DNA of 35,473 nucleotides from Candidatus Thorarchaeota archaeon (GTDB lineage: Archaea; Asgardarchaeota; Thorarchaeia; Thorarchaeales; Thorarchaeaceae). The DNA lies in assembly GCA_003345545.1 (NCBI GenBank), contig PRDH01000056.1, positions 1 to 35,473 on the forward strand, read 5' to 3'. Positions 8,262-16,840 of the stretch are shown piece by piece. Within the stretch, counting starts at the first letter, position 1. Each line of letters opens with the position of its first letter. Under the pieces are notes generated by a model. It did no database searches. It saw nothing but the letters and a program-made list of their open reading frames with translations, and was not told the DNA's origin. The position numbers were made by a program, and so were the translations under genes.

Positions 8262-9290
8262 TCAGCGAATAGCCCTCCAGATTCTGAATCCCAGAGTCGC
8301 CAACTTGTGTTTCAAACGGTTGTGTACGCATTCATATTTTCCAGTTTCTCGTGTCATGCCACCCAAACGTTCTTTGAAGACTCTCACTCCACTTTCTTCT
8401 TCTGGTGGCCCACCACCGCCAAAATCGAACAATGCAAAGCCATTTTCCGCCCCCCATTCAAAGGTACTCCAAAACGCCAGTTCATTACAGTGGAATGGCG
8501 TGTACTTCATACTTCCGGCGCAATACCAAGCATAGATTATGTCCTTGTATAACAAGTTCACGACTACTGCTACTAACTCTTCTTCATGTCTGACTCCGAC
8601 AAATCGTGCAAGATTCTTGGACTGAAGAATTGACAAGACTGATTCGAAAAGCGACTTGCGGGGGACGGGGAATGCAATCCGCTGATATGTTTCCTCAAAT
8701 AGAGAATAAAGATCGTCTAAGTCTTCCATAGAGACAACACATGCTGTCAGACCTTCTTTCATAGCTTTTCTTATTTGTTGCCTTCTCTTTGAAGCAAGAT
8801 TGTTCCAGAGCTGCTCAATTCCAGGGGTTAGGTCAAGATACGTACTAGCATGAGGAATGAAACTATACCCTGCGCCTTCAAAAAAAGGATGTAGATCAGG
8901 TGACGGTGACAGGTTCCGCACTTCAGTGAACATTGCCTCATTCTTCACATGCTTTGTATGTGCTCTCAATATCATCTCAAGCAGTGCAGCTCTCCCAACT
9001 TCATCAGATACTATCGGTCCGCCAGTCACAAGAACTCTGTTAGAGAATCTTCTCGCGAATGATCCCACTTCCTCCTTGCGAGCTCCAAGCATCGTAGCAG
9101 CAATGTCCTCGCTCTTGTCCAAGATAGCAGTGAAGACTGGTTCGTATCCCTCGGTACTGAGATACACCCTGTACATCTCAGGGGTCTGGAAGATATTCCC
9201 TCTTGTGTTTGCTAACACGAAACTACTCCAAGCATCTTGATCCAGTTCGGTGGGCTCATGTACAATAGTAAACCCGCGTAAGGACTCCAC
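8262..9290 (-). CDS. FemAB-like aminoacyl/acyl transferase (GNAT fold), copy 2
   Basis: 342 aa, clearly paralogous to the next gene. Shared blocks include the N-terminal IVHEPTELDQDAWSSFV, GNIFQTPEMYRVYLSTEGYEP and the C-terminal ENGFALFDFGGGG with FKERLGGMTRE. It starts with GTG preceded by a GGTGGTGTG stretch about 9 nt upstream. As first gene of the pair it probably drives expression of both. The copies differ throughout the middle, where acceptor specificity would lie; two enzymes could add successive residues, as FemX/A/B do in bacteria. That is an analogy, not evidence of the reaction. Confidence 0.83.
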   Translation of the reverse strand: MESLRGFTIVHEPTELDQDAWSSFVLANTRGNIFQTPEMYRVYLSTEGYEPVFTAILDKSEDIAATMLGARKEEVGSFARRFSNRVLVTGGPIVSDEVGRAALLEMILRAHTKHVKNEAMFTEVRNLSPSPDLHPFFEGAGYSFIPHASTYLDLTPGIEQLWNNLASKRRQQIRKAMKEGLTACVVSMEDLDDLYSLFEETYQRIAFPVPRKSLFESVLSILQSKNLARFVGVRHEEELVAVVVNLLYKDIIYAWYCAGSMKYTPFHCNELAFWSTFEWGAENGFALFDFGGGGPPEEESGVRVFKERLGGMTRETGKYECVHNRLKHKLATLGFRIWRAIR

Positions 9291-9348
9291 TCGGTATCAC
9301 ACCACCTTGATTGGCGAAACTAGTCTAGAGCAACTTTGAAGCAATAAT

Positions 9349-9630
9349 CTACTCCTTGTTAAGGATGTTCAGACATGTGATAGGCTTACCTTCACCACGC
9401 CACAATGATTGATATCCTTGGTGCGATTTAAGCCTTCTCGGAAATGAGTCTGCACGGTTGCTTTGCCATGAAGTTGACCTGTCAAAGCAATAGACTAGCT
9501 GCTCTGGATTTACGACAATCCTTTTGTATAGGAGCATGATGGCAAGGACATCCCGTAACTCTGCAGGCTGAAAAACAGTACGAGTACAAGAGGGGTAGAA
9601 ATCGAGCTGTAAGGAGGCTCTCCATCCGAA
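9349..9630 (-). pseudogene. Unidentified open stretch, possible gene remnant
   Basis: Reverse frame open for 93 codons after an in-frame TGA at 9631-9633, ending at the stop at 9349-9351. The translation has coding-like texture (FYPSCTRTVFQPAELRDVLA, then VVNPEQLVYCFDRSTSW). Its only ATG gives 62 residues (from 9534) and would cut away the first part. It lies just upstream of the FemAB pair, in a gap of 418 bp that otherwise holds the deacetylase promoter. I do not recognise it. A decayed gene end or a chance frame are both possible. Confidence 0.25.
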
Positions 9631-9708
9631 TCAGAATGTGGATGAAATCTGACTCAGAACTGCTGCAAAAGCAGGTCACAGGTAAGTCAGGTAGACGTAG
9701 GTGTTGCT

Positions 9709-11061
9709 TTGGTGTCGACAAAAGATAGGATTCGCTTAACCTCATCAGGCTCAAGAAGCCAAACACATTCGGCTGTTGTAGGAGAGGAGATTCTAAACAA
9801 CCTCGGAGTGGTTGATGGGATGAGTCATATCTCATACCCGAGCACTGGGGCTTGGAGACTCGACACTCTGTCCTTTGAGGAGAGCAAGATGACGAACCTG
9901 ATTCTCAAGCGGCCCGAAACTTCTTTTTTTTCCATCTCTGCTAGATTCGGCAATGAACATCTAACAGGTGAAACAATCTGCGAATTGTCAGATGGTACTC
10001 CAGCAATCACCATTGAGGACCAGACACTCAAGTTCGGATTCGATCCTTTTGCAATGTATATTGCATCTCTACATGAGGGGTTTCGGAGTAGCAGGATTAG
10101 TGCGCTCAAGCAGTCAGCGCTTATGGTATACTGGTACATGCCACCAGCTGTGAGGAAAGGAGTGAGTAGGTTTTCAAGGAGCTATGAAAAATCTCATGTA
10201 CGCAGTCTGAAAGATGTAGGTATACTCGGAATATGCAACAATGTGATAGTGCACCTGATAGAACAGCATATGCTCGAAATTGGATTGTTGAAAAGACACA
10301 CAGAATGCTCTTTTGCTGTTATCACACATGATATTGACACAGATTTCTGTCAGAAAGAGGGCAGGGAGCTAGTTGCATCAATAGAAGAAAAAGAGAATGT
10401 TAAGGCTACATGGTTTTTCGTCCCTAGGTCTGTTCAATATTCTTTGAATAAAAGAGGAGTACAGAGCTTAGCGGAGGAAGGGCACGAGATCGGGATGCAT
10501 GGCTATTCTCACAGTGGAAAACTTGCACTCTACAATGCCAAAAACCTTGCCAAGCAACTAAGAAAGGGCAAGAAAATCTTGGAGTCTACAGGAGCCGATG
10601 TGCAGTCTTTCCGGAGCCCATATACCCTGCGGTCACCACTCCTTCTCCCAACATTGGTAGATGAGGGTTTCAAGATCGATTCAAGCTATACAGATGCGAA
10701 AACGTTTGGCATGGCAGGTGGACTCAAGGGCTTGTCGTATAATAGACCTTTCAGGCCACCCAGCTGTCAAAACAAATCAATCTCTAAGCTTCTACCGCTC
10801 TGGGAAGTACCCATCACATGCCCTCAGGATGTTCATCTCATAGAGAGTCTAAGGCTTACGAATGAGCAGTTGCTCAAGATGTGGATCTACAAAGCAGACT
10901 TCTGTAAGGATTTTGGAGGCGTTCTTGTCCTTTTGACTCATCCAGTTCACATAGTCAAGCGCATTGATGCCTTTCTTCGCTTACTCAAGAACCTGAAAGC
11001 GAAGGGATTCCGAATCGTGCCTCTGAAGGATTTGCCGCATGTCACAGGGAAGGAGTGTTGA
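9709..11061 (+). CDS. Polysaccharide deacetylase (NodB domain) with N-terminal extra domain
   Basis: About 450 aa. Residues 200-450 form a carbohydrate esterase 4 NodB domain with intact motifs: THDID at 206-210 (in place of TFDDG), GMHGYSH with His264 and His268, FRSPY at 301-305 and LLTHPVH near the end. It should remove acetyl groups from N-acetylated sugars using a divalent metal. Residues 20-130 (GEEILNNLGV, then CELSDGTPAI and FGFDPFAMYIASLHE) resemble the extra N-terminal domain seen in some bacterial deacetylases (DUF7033-like, from memory). No signal peptide is visible, so it may act on cytoplasmic precursors. The start is uncertain: TTG 9709 has a GGTG 5 nt upstream and GTG 9712 follows it. 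This contrasts with the degenerate NodB protein at the left end. Confidence 0.83.
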   Translation: MVSTKDRIRLTSSGSRSQTHSAVVGEEILNNLGVVDGMSHISYPSTGAWRLDTLSFEESKMTNLILKRPETSFFSISARFGNEHLTGETICELSDGTPAITIEDQTLKFGFDPFAMYIASLHEGFRSSRISALKQSALMVYWYMPPAVRKGVSRFSRSYEKSHVRSLKDVGILGICNNVIVHLIEQHMLEIGLLKRHTECSFAVITHDIDTDFCQKEGRELVASIEEKENVKATWFFVPRSVQYSLNKRGVQSLAEEGHEIGMHGYSHSGKLALYNAKNLAKQLRKGKKILESTGADVQSFRSPYTLRSPLLLPTLVDEGFKIDSSYTDAKTFGMAGGLKGLSYNRPFRPPSCQNKSISKLLPLWEVPITCPQDVHLIESLRLTNEQLLKMWIYKADFCKDFGGVLVLLTHPVHIVKRIDAFLRLLKNLKAKGFRIVPLKDLPHVTGKEC

Positions 11062-11549
11062 AAAACGGCAATAGAAAAAACAGAGCTTGTCGAATAGCCA
11101 GTATCGAGTCAAATCAGGAAGTATCTGAAATGACTACAAGCATCGTAGTCATGGGATTGAGATACAGGATACTGACTCAATTGTGTATTATTGGTACCGA
11201 TTTTCTGACAAAGCTGTTCTTCTTTGAGCAGGATCTTTCATCTTATTATCTAATTCGTGTGAGATTGATATCGATTTTCTGGCAAGCATGTCCCTATTTG
11301 AGAGAATCGTACAAATTAAGGGGCGGAGAATTTTCCTAGAACACTTTATTATAAGATATGTCTGCCGTTTCCGAGCCGGGTAAACTCGCAAATTGGAGAG
11401 AGATGCCCGCGGTACTGCACATATCGCGTGGAAGGGATGCGACTTACAGGAGAGACAGCGACAATCTAAGTGAGTTTGAGAACGCACTAGTAGTGGCATT
11501 GGTGTTCAGCAATTCGCATCTCACGCGAATCACCAAGGTGATTCCTGAG
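11062..11549 (+). promoter_or_regulatory. Upstream region of the GT2 gene with TATA-like box
   Basis: A 488-bp gap if the glycosyltransferase starts at 11550. TTTATTATAA at 11345-11354 is the best TATA-like box and would start transcription near 11375, downstream of the ATG at 11358. That argues against that ATG. An imperfect direct repeat (CGATTTTCTGACAAAGC at 11198-11214 and CGATTTTCTGGCAAGC at 11272-11287) lies upstream of the box. No RNA gene recognised. Confidence 0.35.
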
Positions 11550-12746
11550 ATGTACAGAGGGATGAGAGTAGCGGTTATAGTACCTGCACACAATGAGGAG
11601 CGTCTGATCGGACGGACCGTCTGGCCCGTACCTGATACTGTAGACACAATATATGTTGTTGATGACGGTAGCAAAGATAGGACTGCTGATATGGTCAGGC
11701 ATTATGCAGAGTCTGACATTAGAATTCGGCTAGTACAACATCGTATCAATAGAGGAGTAGGAGCAGCCATTATCACAGGTTACCGTCATGCCTACAAGGA
11801 CGGACATGATGTATTTGTCGTTGTAGGTGGTGATGCACAGATGGATTGGCTTGATCTCGATAATCTGCTCAAACCCATAGCAGAGGGGACAGCAGACTAC
11901 ACCAAGGGTAATCGTTTCATGTATGGACATTCAAAGAACTCTCCAGGGAATGCATGGCGCGAGATGCCATCAAGAAGGCTTCTCGGCAACATCAGCCTCT
12001 CTGTCATGACGAAGCTTGCCTCAGGATATTACCACATAAACGACTCGCAGATGGGTTATACGTCAATGCATAGACGTGTGTTTCCTCTTGTTGAATGGAA
12101 CAATGCCCGCAAGGGCTACGGCTATCCAGCTGACTGGCTGATAAGGTTTCACTCACTGGGTGTACGTGTCCATGATGTCCCTGTTCGTGCGATATACTTA
12201 CGTAACGAGAGACAGACTCAAATCCGTGTAAGACGATTCGTTTTCTACATGATGGGCATCATTGTTAAAGGAGGCCTTGAACGCCTGAATCGGGAGTATG
12301 TGTTTGGAAGATGGCCTCTGCCAAAGATCTCGATGCCAATGATGGGCGTTCAAATTGGCAATCTCTTCAGACGCCTAAGCCTTGGAATTGGAAGTATGAG
12401 AATCTTGAACCGGATTTCGGGATTGCTTAGTTTCAGACGAATATTCAGTGGTGCCCGATCGTTACCAAAGATGCTCTTGCAGTCGGACGGGCTGAGGATG
12501 GCGCTGGGTTCGAAACAGAAAGAACATCCCCTCAACATATATGCTGGACATGTCAAGAACACCCCCATCCACTTTAGCGTCGGGAAGCAGGTTAACAAGA
12601 TTCTAAGGGGTGCCTCTCGCATTGTCTTTGAGAGCAATCTTCAGGGAGGTCAGACAAGTAACTCACTCGAGAACCTCCGAGCCAACTTTGAGAGATTCGG
12701 CAAAACAATACGGGATCGATTTTCAAAGACAGAAGCAACTAGTTAG
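11550..12746 (+). CDS. Family 2 glycosyltransferase
   Basis: A GT-A fold enzyme of about 398 aa. VAVIVPAHNEE, YVVDDGSKDRT and the GDAQMD metal-binding region (DxD-like, about residue 95) are the expected nucleotide-sugar-binding motifs, and GNRF plus the DSQMGYTSMHR segment fit the acceptor side. The sequence INRGVGAAIITGYRHA is typical of GT2 enzymes that work on polyprenyl phosphate or surface polymers. The frame stays open to ATG 11358, but ATG 11550 is preceded by AAGGTGATTCC, a near-perfect SD 7 nt upstream, and begins just before the family N-terminus. The C-terminal 150 residues are basic and unlike the core family. Confidence 0.85.
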   Translation: MYRGMRVAVIVPAHNEERLIGRTVWPVPDTVDTIYVVDDGSKDRTADMVRHYAESDIRIRLVQHRINRGVGAAIITGYRHAYKDGHDVFVVVGGDAQMDWLDLDNLLKPIAEGTADYTKGNRFMYGHSKNSPGNAWREMPSRRLLGNISLSVMTKLASGYYHINDSQMGYTSMHRRVFPLVEWNNARKGYGYPADWLIRFHSLGVRVHDVPVRAIYLRNERQTQIRVRRFVFYMMGIIVKGGLERLNREYVFGRWPLPKISMPMMGVQIGNLFRRLSLGIGSMRILNRISGLLSFRRIFSGARSLPKMLLQSDGLRMALGSKQKEHPLNIYAGHVKNTPIHFSVGKQVNKILRGASRIVFESNLQGGQTSNSLENLRANFERFGKTIRDRFSKTEATS

Positions 12747-12985
12747 ATTGTATCCCTGGATTGAATGCGCATTTGCTGCATTCTCCAACAGCGTTAGTAG
12801 CAGTATTCCTTGATGACAGTGCGTGCAGCTCATAACACAAAGCACTGCAGTTAGGGCACGCAGTATCCTCAAGCCCTCTGACGTGAGCATTGCCAACATA
12901 TACGAACTGCAGTCCTAGGTGGAATGGTCGAAGAAGAATCACGGCTATGCGATGGCACTTGGAAAACTTGCGCAGCTCAGGTCTA
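12739..12985 (-). pseudogene. Remnant of an AmrS-like radical SAM gene (C-terminal zinc ribbon only)
   Basis: The reverse frame from about 12921 to the stop at 12739 reads GLQFVYVGNAHVRGLEDTAC, PNCSALCYE, LSSRNTAT and ECSKCAFNPG. These line up with the last 60 residues of the intact AmrS-like protein at 18856-19902 (GLQFVYIGNVGNKGLEDTVC, PNCGTLCYE, LSSKNVAT, KCGKCGYDL). The frame continues a little further upstream (a CHRIAV segment with a short insertion), but the radical SAM core is missing and no good start exists. One zinc-ribbon position has drifted (CGYDL has become CAFNP). It overlaps the end of the GT2 gene by 8 bp, so it is probably not expressed as a protein. Confidence 0.75.
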
Positions 12986-12989
12986 CTGC

Positions 12990-14201
12990 TTAGTTCTTGC
13001 GGTCGAGGGTGAAGAAGATCACCAGCGGTACTACAAGGATCAAAACAGACGCCAATACAAATGCGAAGGTGTAGCTGTGGCCACCAAGAGCCAAGAATGC
13101 ACCAAGGACCAATGGTCCTGAGGAATGTCCAACATCCATTATCGTGCTGAGCAGACCCAGAGCAGATCCCTTCAATGAAGGGTCTACCCTTTCGGTCACA
13201 AGTGGGGATGTTGTGGAATCGGTGGATGCAATCGCCAATGCTATCGGAATCACTAGAATGACCTGAAGAACGAAGTTGGTCACCGCCGAGGCTAGGGCGA
13301 CTAGGATACAGAGACAGCCCAAGCCGCCCACAATGAACGGGAAGCGGCTGCTTCTATCGGAAACTCGGCCAATGATGGGGCCTGCTATCAGTATGGTGAC
13401 TGTCAGGAGCGTGAACATCGGTCCTGCAAACCACTCTGGAATGCCCACGACCTCATTCCAGAAGAGAGGCATGAAGAACTCGTACGCACCATAGAGAAAG
13501 TAGGTGGCGGCCTGTGCTGCACAGATGAGCAGGACATCGCGCCTGATGACCTCCCTCGTTGGTCTTCGAGTGAGGGCCTTGTCGGGGATGCTCGTGGGCT
13601 CCGTGGCACCTTCAGTCCTCACCGGCATTATCATGGTCAGTGCCAAGACAGCCATGCCGAATAGCCCACAGACTAGGTAGATACCTCGATAGATGTCGAT
13701 TCCGAACGACTCAAACGCTGGCACTGCGAATAGGAAACCACCCAAGAGGGGTGCAATAGTGCGACCAGCACGCGTAGACGAGGAGTAGAGAGCCATCCGT
13801 TCTCCTCGTTGGTTTCCGAACCAACCTGCAACTAGTGCCAGAGCGACTGGACCTAGTATAGCAGTAGCGGTCCCGTGAATGAAGCGGACAACAACAAGCT
13901 GCAGAGCAGTGGATACCCAGAAGTACAGGAACGGCACAAACGCGAAGAGCCCGGCCGCCGCCCAGAGTAACATCTTGGGACCTTTGCGGTCCATCAGGAT
14001 TCCGATTGGAGCACTGACCAGAACGCCAGTGGCAGGCGAAGCAGCCCCTATCAAGCCCTTCTCTAGATCCGTGGCCTCAAGCCAAGACGCGAAATACGGA
14101 AGAACCGGAGACTTGGCCATTGTCGTACTGAATATGGCAAGTGCACCTAGAATACAGAGTAGCAGCATGTTGCGTGCTACCTGAGGTGAGTCTGTGCTCA
14201 C
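12990..14201 (-). CDS. MFS transporter, drug-efflux type
   Basis: 403 aa with about 12 membrane helices. The motif A loop between helices 2 and 3 reads GILMDRKGPK, as in proton-coupled MFS exporters, and RVSDRSSR marks the matching loop in the second half. The GTG start overlaps the stop of the ChrB-domain gene (GTGA) and has AAGGTGGG 9 nt upstream, so it is translationally coupled. In bacteria ChrB-type proteins accompany chromate exporters; a metal-oxyanion or drug substrate is possible here but unproven. Last gene of a three-gene operon. Confidence 0.88.
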   Translation of the reverse strand: MSTDSPQVARNMLLLCILGALAIFSTTMAKSPVLPYFASWLEATDLEKGLIGAASPATGVLVSAPIGILMDRKGPKMLLWAAAGLFAFVPFLYFWVSTALQLVVVRFIHGTATAILGPVALALVAGWFGNQRGERMALYSSSTRAGRTIAPLLGGFLFAVPAFESFGIDIYRGIYLVCGLFGMAVLALTMIMPVRTEGATEPTSIPDKALTRRPTREVIRRDVLLICAAQAATYFLYGAYEFFMPLFWNEVVGIPEWFAGPMFTLLTVTILIAGPIIGRVSDRSSRFPFIVGGLGCLCILVALASAVTNFVLQVILVIPIALAIASTDSTTSPLVTERVDPSLKGSALGLLSTIMDVGHSSGPLVLGAFLALGGHSYTFAFVLASVLILVVPLVIFFTLDRKN

Positions 14202-14740
14202 TTCATTGGCCCCACCTTGATAGTACGAGGCAGCCGTTCTCTGAGGTGCATGTGGAGCAAGCGAAAGGCATCCTCGCGCGATTTCCCTTCAGTCTTGCCT
14301 TTCATCTCCTTCCGGAGCGTCCTCAGCAGCAGGCCTACATATATGGAGTCACATATTATGAAACCTCTTTCGAGTGCCTGGTGATCGTTGTTACTCACGA
14401 AGGCAAGACCACTGAGGGTAAGCTCAACTCCCCGAGCCTCTGGTGTCTTGTCAATGTCTTTCTCGACATCAGCTCCGTGGATTATTGCAGCCATCTCGGA
14501 AAGGACAGGGTCATCCAGACCATAGTGGCCAATCAGCGCCTCGAATGTGCACTTGCCCTCGTGATGAGTAAACGGGATGTCCATATCAGGAAAGTCGAAA
14601 GGAGTGCCATCACCAGCACTCAGAGTAGTCCCGGGCCAGACCACGAACTTGAACTCTGCCTGTGGATCGACAAAGCGACGGATGAGCCAAGGGCAGGCCA
14701 CCCGGTCCACATGAACATGAGCACGCGTCACCCATTTCAT
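14198..14740 (-). CDS. ChrB-type chromate-resistance domain protein
   Basis: About 180 aa. MKWVTRAHVHVDRVACPWLI at the start is the hallmark of the C-terminal (catalytic/sensor) domain of ChrB, followed by RRFVDPQAEF, the FTHHEGKCTFEALI segment and GADVEKD. The winged-helix N-terminal part of full ChrB regulators is absent. The role of this domain in chromate resistance is only partly understood. ATG 14740 matches the usual start of the domain; ATG 14776 and TTG 14821 are in frame upstream and cannot be excluded. It sits between the LD-carboxypeptidase and the MFS genes. Confidence 0.82.
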   Translation of the reverse strand: MKWVTRAHVHVDRVACPWLIRRFVDPQAEFKFVVWPGTTLSAGDGTPFDFPDMDIPFTHHEGKCTFEALIGHYGLDDPVLSEMAAIIHGADVEKDIDKTPEARGVELTLSGLAFVSNNDHQALERGFIICDSIYVGLLLRTLRKEMKGKTEGKSREDAFRLLHMHLRERLPRTIKVGPMK

Positions 14741-14798
14741 ACTGTTCACAGTGCCGGCAACGACACGGACGCTCATAAATTCAACGAGCCTGATTGGT

Positions 14799-15770
14799 CT
14801 ACCTGACAGCTGGTTCGTCAATCGTTATCTGCTTCTTGGTCGCGTCGAGGGTTGCCTTGCAGCCAATTGGCAAGACGTAATTCTCCACGTAGTGACCGAG
14901 CTCACCTATCTCAAGAACTGGGAAATCATAATCCCTAGTTTCCTCGAGAAAGGCATCACTGACTGGGCGACCTAGCTCTTTCTCCTCAAGTTCGCTGCCC
15001 TCAAACCATCCAAGGATTACGCCTGTGACTTGGTCAAATACCCCATGCAGCCGGAGAGCTGCAATGAAGCTGTTTGTGTGTCCCACATTGTCAGTTCCCT
15101 CGAGAAAGAGAACTGCGCCCTTGAAGTCGGGGCCGTAACCAGCCAGTATTGTATTGGCAAGAATCCTGATATGCCCTCCTACGAGTCGCCCTGTGCTTTT
15201 TCCCTTTCGAAGGCATCTCCACCCAGGGTATTTGATGTCACTCCTCAACTGGTGCTGCCAGTCTTGATTCGGTCGTAGTTCTATAGGCTTTCCATTGAAG
15301 AAGGTGCTCTTGATGTTCTTCTCAATCTGAGGGGACATTTTCTGACCGAAGGTATAGATGAGGTCTGGACCGTGAAACGTCACAAGACCGGTTCTAGCGT
15401 GAACTGCATTCAGCAGAACTGTCCCATCGGAGATTCCTGAGAATATCTTTGGATTGTCTCGAAGCATGTCATAGTCGATGCCATCCAAAAGTTGGTTTGC
15501 TGTGTTTCCTCCCTGTGCCATCAACACCCACTTTACTTCGGGATCTGCCCAGAGAGTGTGCAGGTCTTGCAGCCTCTCCTCACGAGTGCCGGAGCTGTAA
15601 TAGTACTGTCCAAGAGTGTGCTCTGCAACCTTAACATTGAGACCAAATGACTTGAGTTTCTCTACGCCTAAGTCAAACTTCTCACGCGTGTCTTGTGTGA
15701 CGGGCCATGAGGGAGAGAACACTCCAACAGAGTCGCCTGGCTGCAGTTTCGGGGGCTTGATTAGTTCCAT
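14799..15770 (-). CDS. S66 family LD-carboxypeptidase (LdcA/MccF-like)
   Basis: 323 aa, full length for the family. The serine-peptidase triad is visible: Ser114 in GISDGT, Glu224 in LFLEGTD and His293 in GELGHYVENYVLPIG. Positions match those known in bacterial LdcA. In bacteria the family trims L,D-peptides of murein (LdcA) or cleaves microcin C and related aminoacyl nucleotides (MccF). Without murein in archaea a detoxifying MccF-like role is more likely. The ATG has AGGAGA 7 nt upstream, a strong SD. First gene of the operon with the ChrB-domain protein and the MFS exporter, which supports a resistance theme. Confidence 0.9.
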   Translation of the reverse strand: MELIKPPKLQPGDSVGVFSPSWPVTQDTREKFDLGVEKLKSFGLNVKVAEHTLGQYYYSSGTREERLQDLHTLWADPEVKWVLMAQGGNTANQLLDGIDYDMLRDNPKIFSGISDGTVLLNAVHARTGLVTFHGPDLIYTFGQKMSPQIEKNIKSTFFNGKPIELRPNQDWQHQLRSDIKYPGWRCLRKGKSTGRLVGGHIRILANTILAGYGPDFKGAVLFLEGTDNVGHTNSFIAALRLHGVFDQVTGVILGWFEGSELEEKELGRPVSDAFLEETRDYDFPVLEIGELGHYVENYVLPIGCKATLDATKKQITIDEPAVR

Positions 15771-15944
15771 ATGAGTTTCTCCTGTTTCCGGCTGTCTGCT
15801 AGTTGTCAGTGGTCACATTTGAGAGTTCTGTTTTCCTGATTCGGGGAAGAGGCTTGCTAGGCTTGAAATCATTCGAGAGGAGCTAATCCTTATCTCATCC
15901 TGTGTCTACTATTATGGGATTGTGGTCATTTGGAGGCCTGACGA

Positions 15945-16802
15945 ATGTCACTAGAATCAGAGCGGAGAATTCAGCTAAAATGTGATCACTGCGGAGCAAC
16001 ATATACGTACAGTTCTGAATCTATCAGTTCGCTTGGTTACGTGCAATGCCAGAACTGCGCATACAGAATCAATCTAGAAGGAGCCCAACCTGCTGGCACA
16101 ATGGCCATGCAGGAAAGGTATCAGATGCCAAGCAGTGCTGCAGAAACAGGCTGGTCAGAGTACTACATTCCATGGAAGAATCGACCAAGACCTATCAAGT
16201 ACGAAGCGCTCAAGTTACTTCTTCATGGGTTCGCCTATTCGCTAATTGGACTCGGTATGTACTTCGTGCTCATGATAGCATTGGTCGCATTTCTTTTCAT
16301 AGCTGGGATATTTGGCGTATTTCTCTTCTTCGGGCTCGTTGCTCTTGCAGTTGGTGGCATAAACATCTTCTTGTCATCAGCGATATGGTCCATTCGCTGC
16401 AGCAGCACAATAGGAAGTGTGGCGGCTCATGGGCTGTTCCTGTTCGGTGTGCTTCTCGTGACAGGCATCGCGAACTTCTCCTTTGTCTTCATCGGGGCGC
16501 TTGCAGGACCGTCATACTACTGGCCGATTCAAATACTCGGGATTGCGCTCTTCTCGTTTGTTGATGGCGTTGCATGCAGGACCGTGGGACTGATGTTTGA
16601 GGTCTCGAAGGAAGAGGAAAAGCAAGATAGTGGGCTAAGACATGCGAAATGTCCTATGTGCGGCTCCACATATGCATACGCAGTGTCCTCAATCTCTCAG
16701 GATGGAACGGTAGTATGCCAGAACTGCAACAAGGTATTCCCATTTGCGGCGCACTCGAAGCCGTCCCTCGACGCGCCCGTTGAAGGACTGGAGATCGCTT
16801 GA
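15945..16802 (+). CDS. Membrane protein with zinc ribbons at both ends
   Basis: 285 aa. It carries one zinc ribbon at each terminus (starting CDHC, about residue 14, and CPMC, about residue 237), each with exact spacing C-x2-C-x18-CQNC. Between them are about four membrane helices (LIGLGMYFVLMIALVAFLFI and three more). Both ribbons would face the cytoplasm if the helix number is even. The start is fixed by GGAGG 8 nt upstream of the ATG. I do not recognise the family. The same ribbon spacing recurs in the 181-aa protein at 26398-26943. Possible roles are scaffold or redox/metal sensor at the membrane. Confidence 0.75.
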   Translation: MSLESERRIQLKCDHCGATYTYSSESISSLGYVQCQNCAYRINLEGAQPAGTMAMQERYQMPSSAAETGWSEYYIPWKNRPRPIKYEALKLLLHGFAYSLIGLGMYFVLMIALVAFLFIAGIFGVFLFFGLVALAVGGINIFLSSAIWSIRCSSTIGSVAAHGLFLFGVLLVTGIANFSFVFIGALAGPSYYWPIQILGIALFSFVDGVACRTVGLMFEVSKEEEKQDSGLRHAKCPMCGSTYAYAVSSISQDGTVVCQNCNKVFPFAAHSKPSLDAPVEGLEIA

Positions 16803-16840
16803 CAGTTGTCAGATTGGCGAGCAGTCACTCCTACATTTGT

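Noticed and set aside
11055..11339. A 94-codon forward ORF after the deacetylase
   Set aside because: Overlaps the end of the deacetylase, low-complexity start and no recognisable domain; probably chance.
14141..14806. A 221-codon forward ORF
   Set aside because: It is antisense to the ChrB-domain gene, whose motifs and coupling to its neighbours are convincing; the forward translation has no protein-like features.
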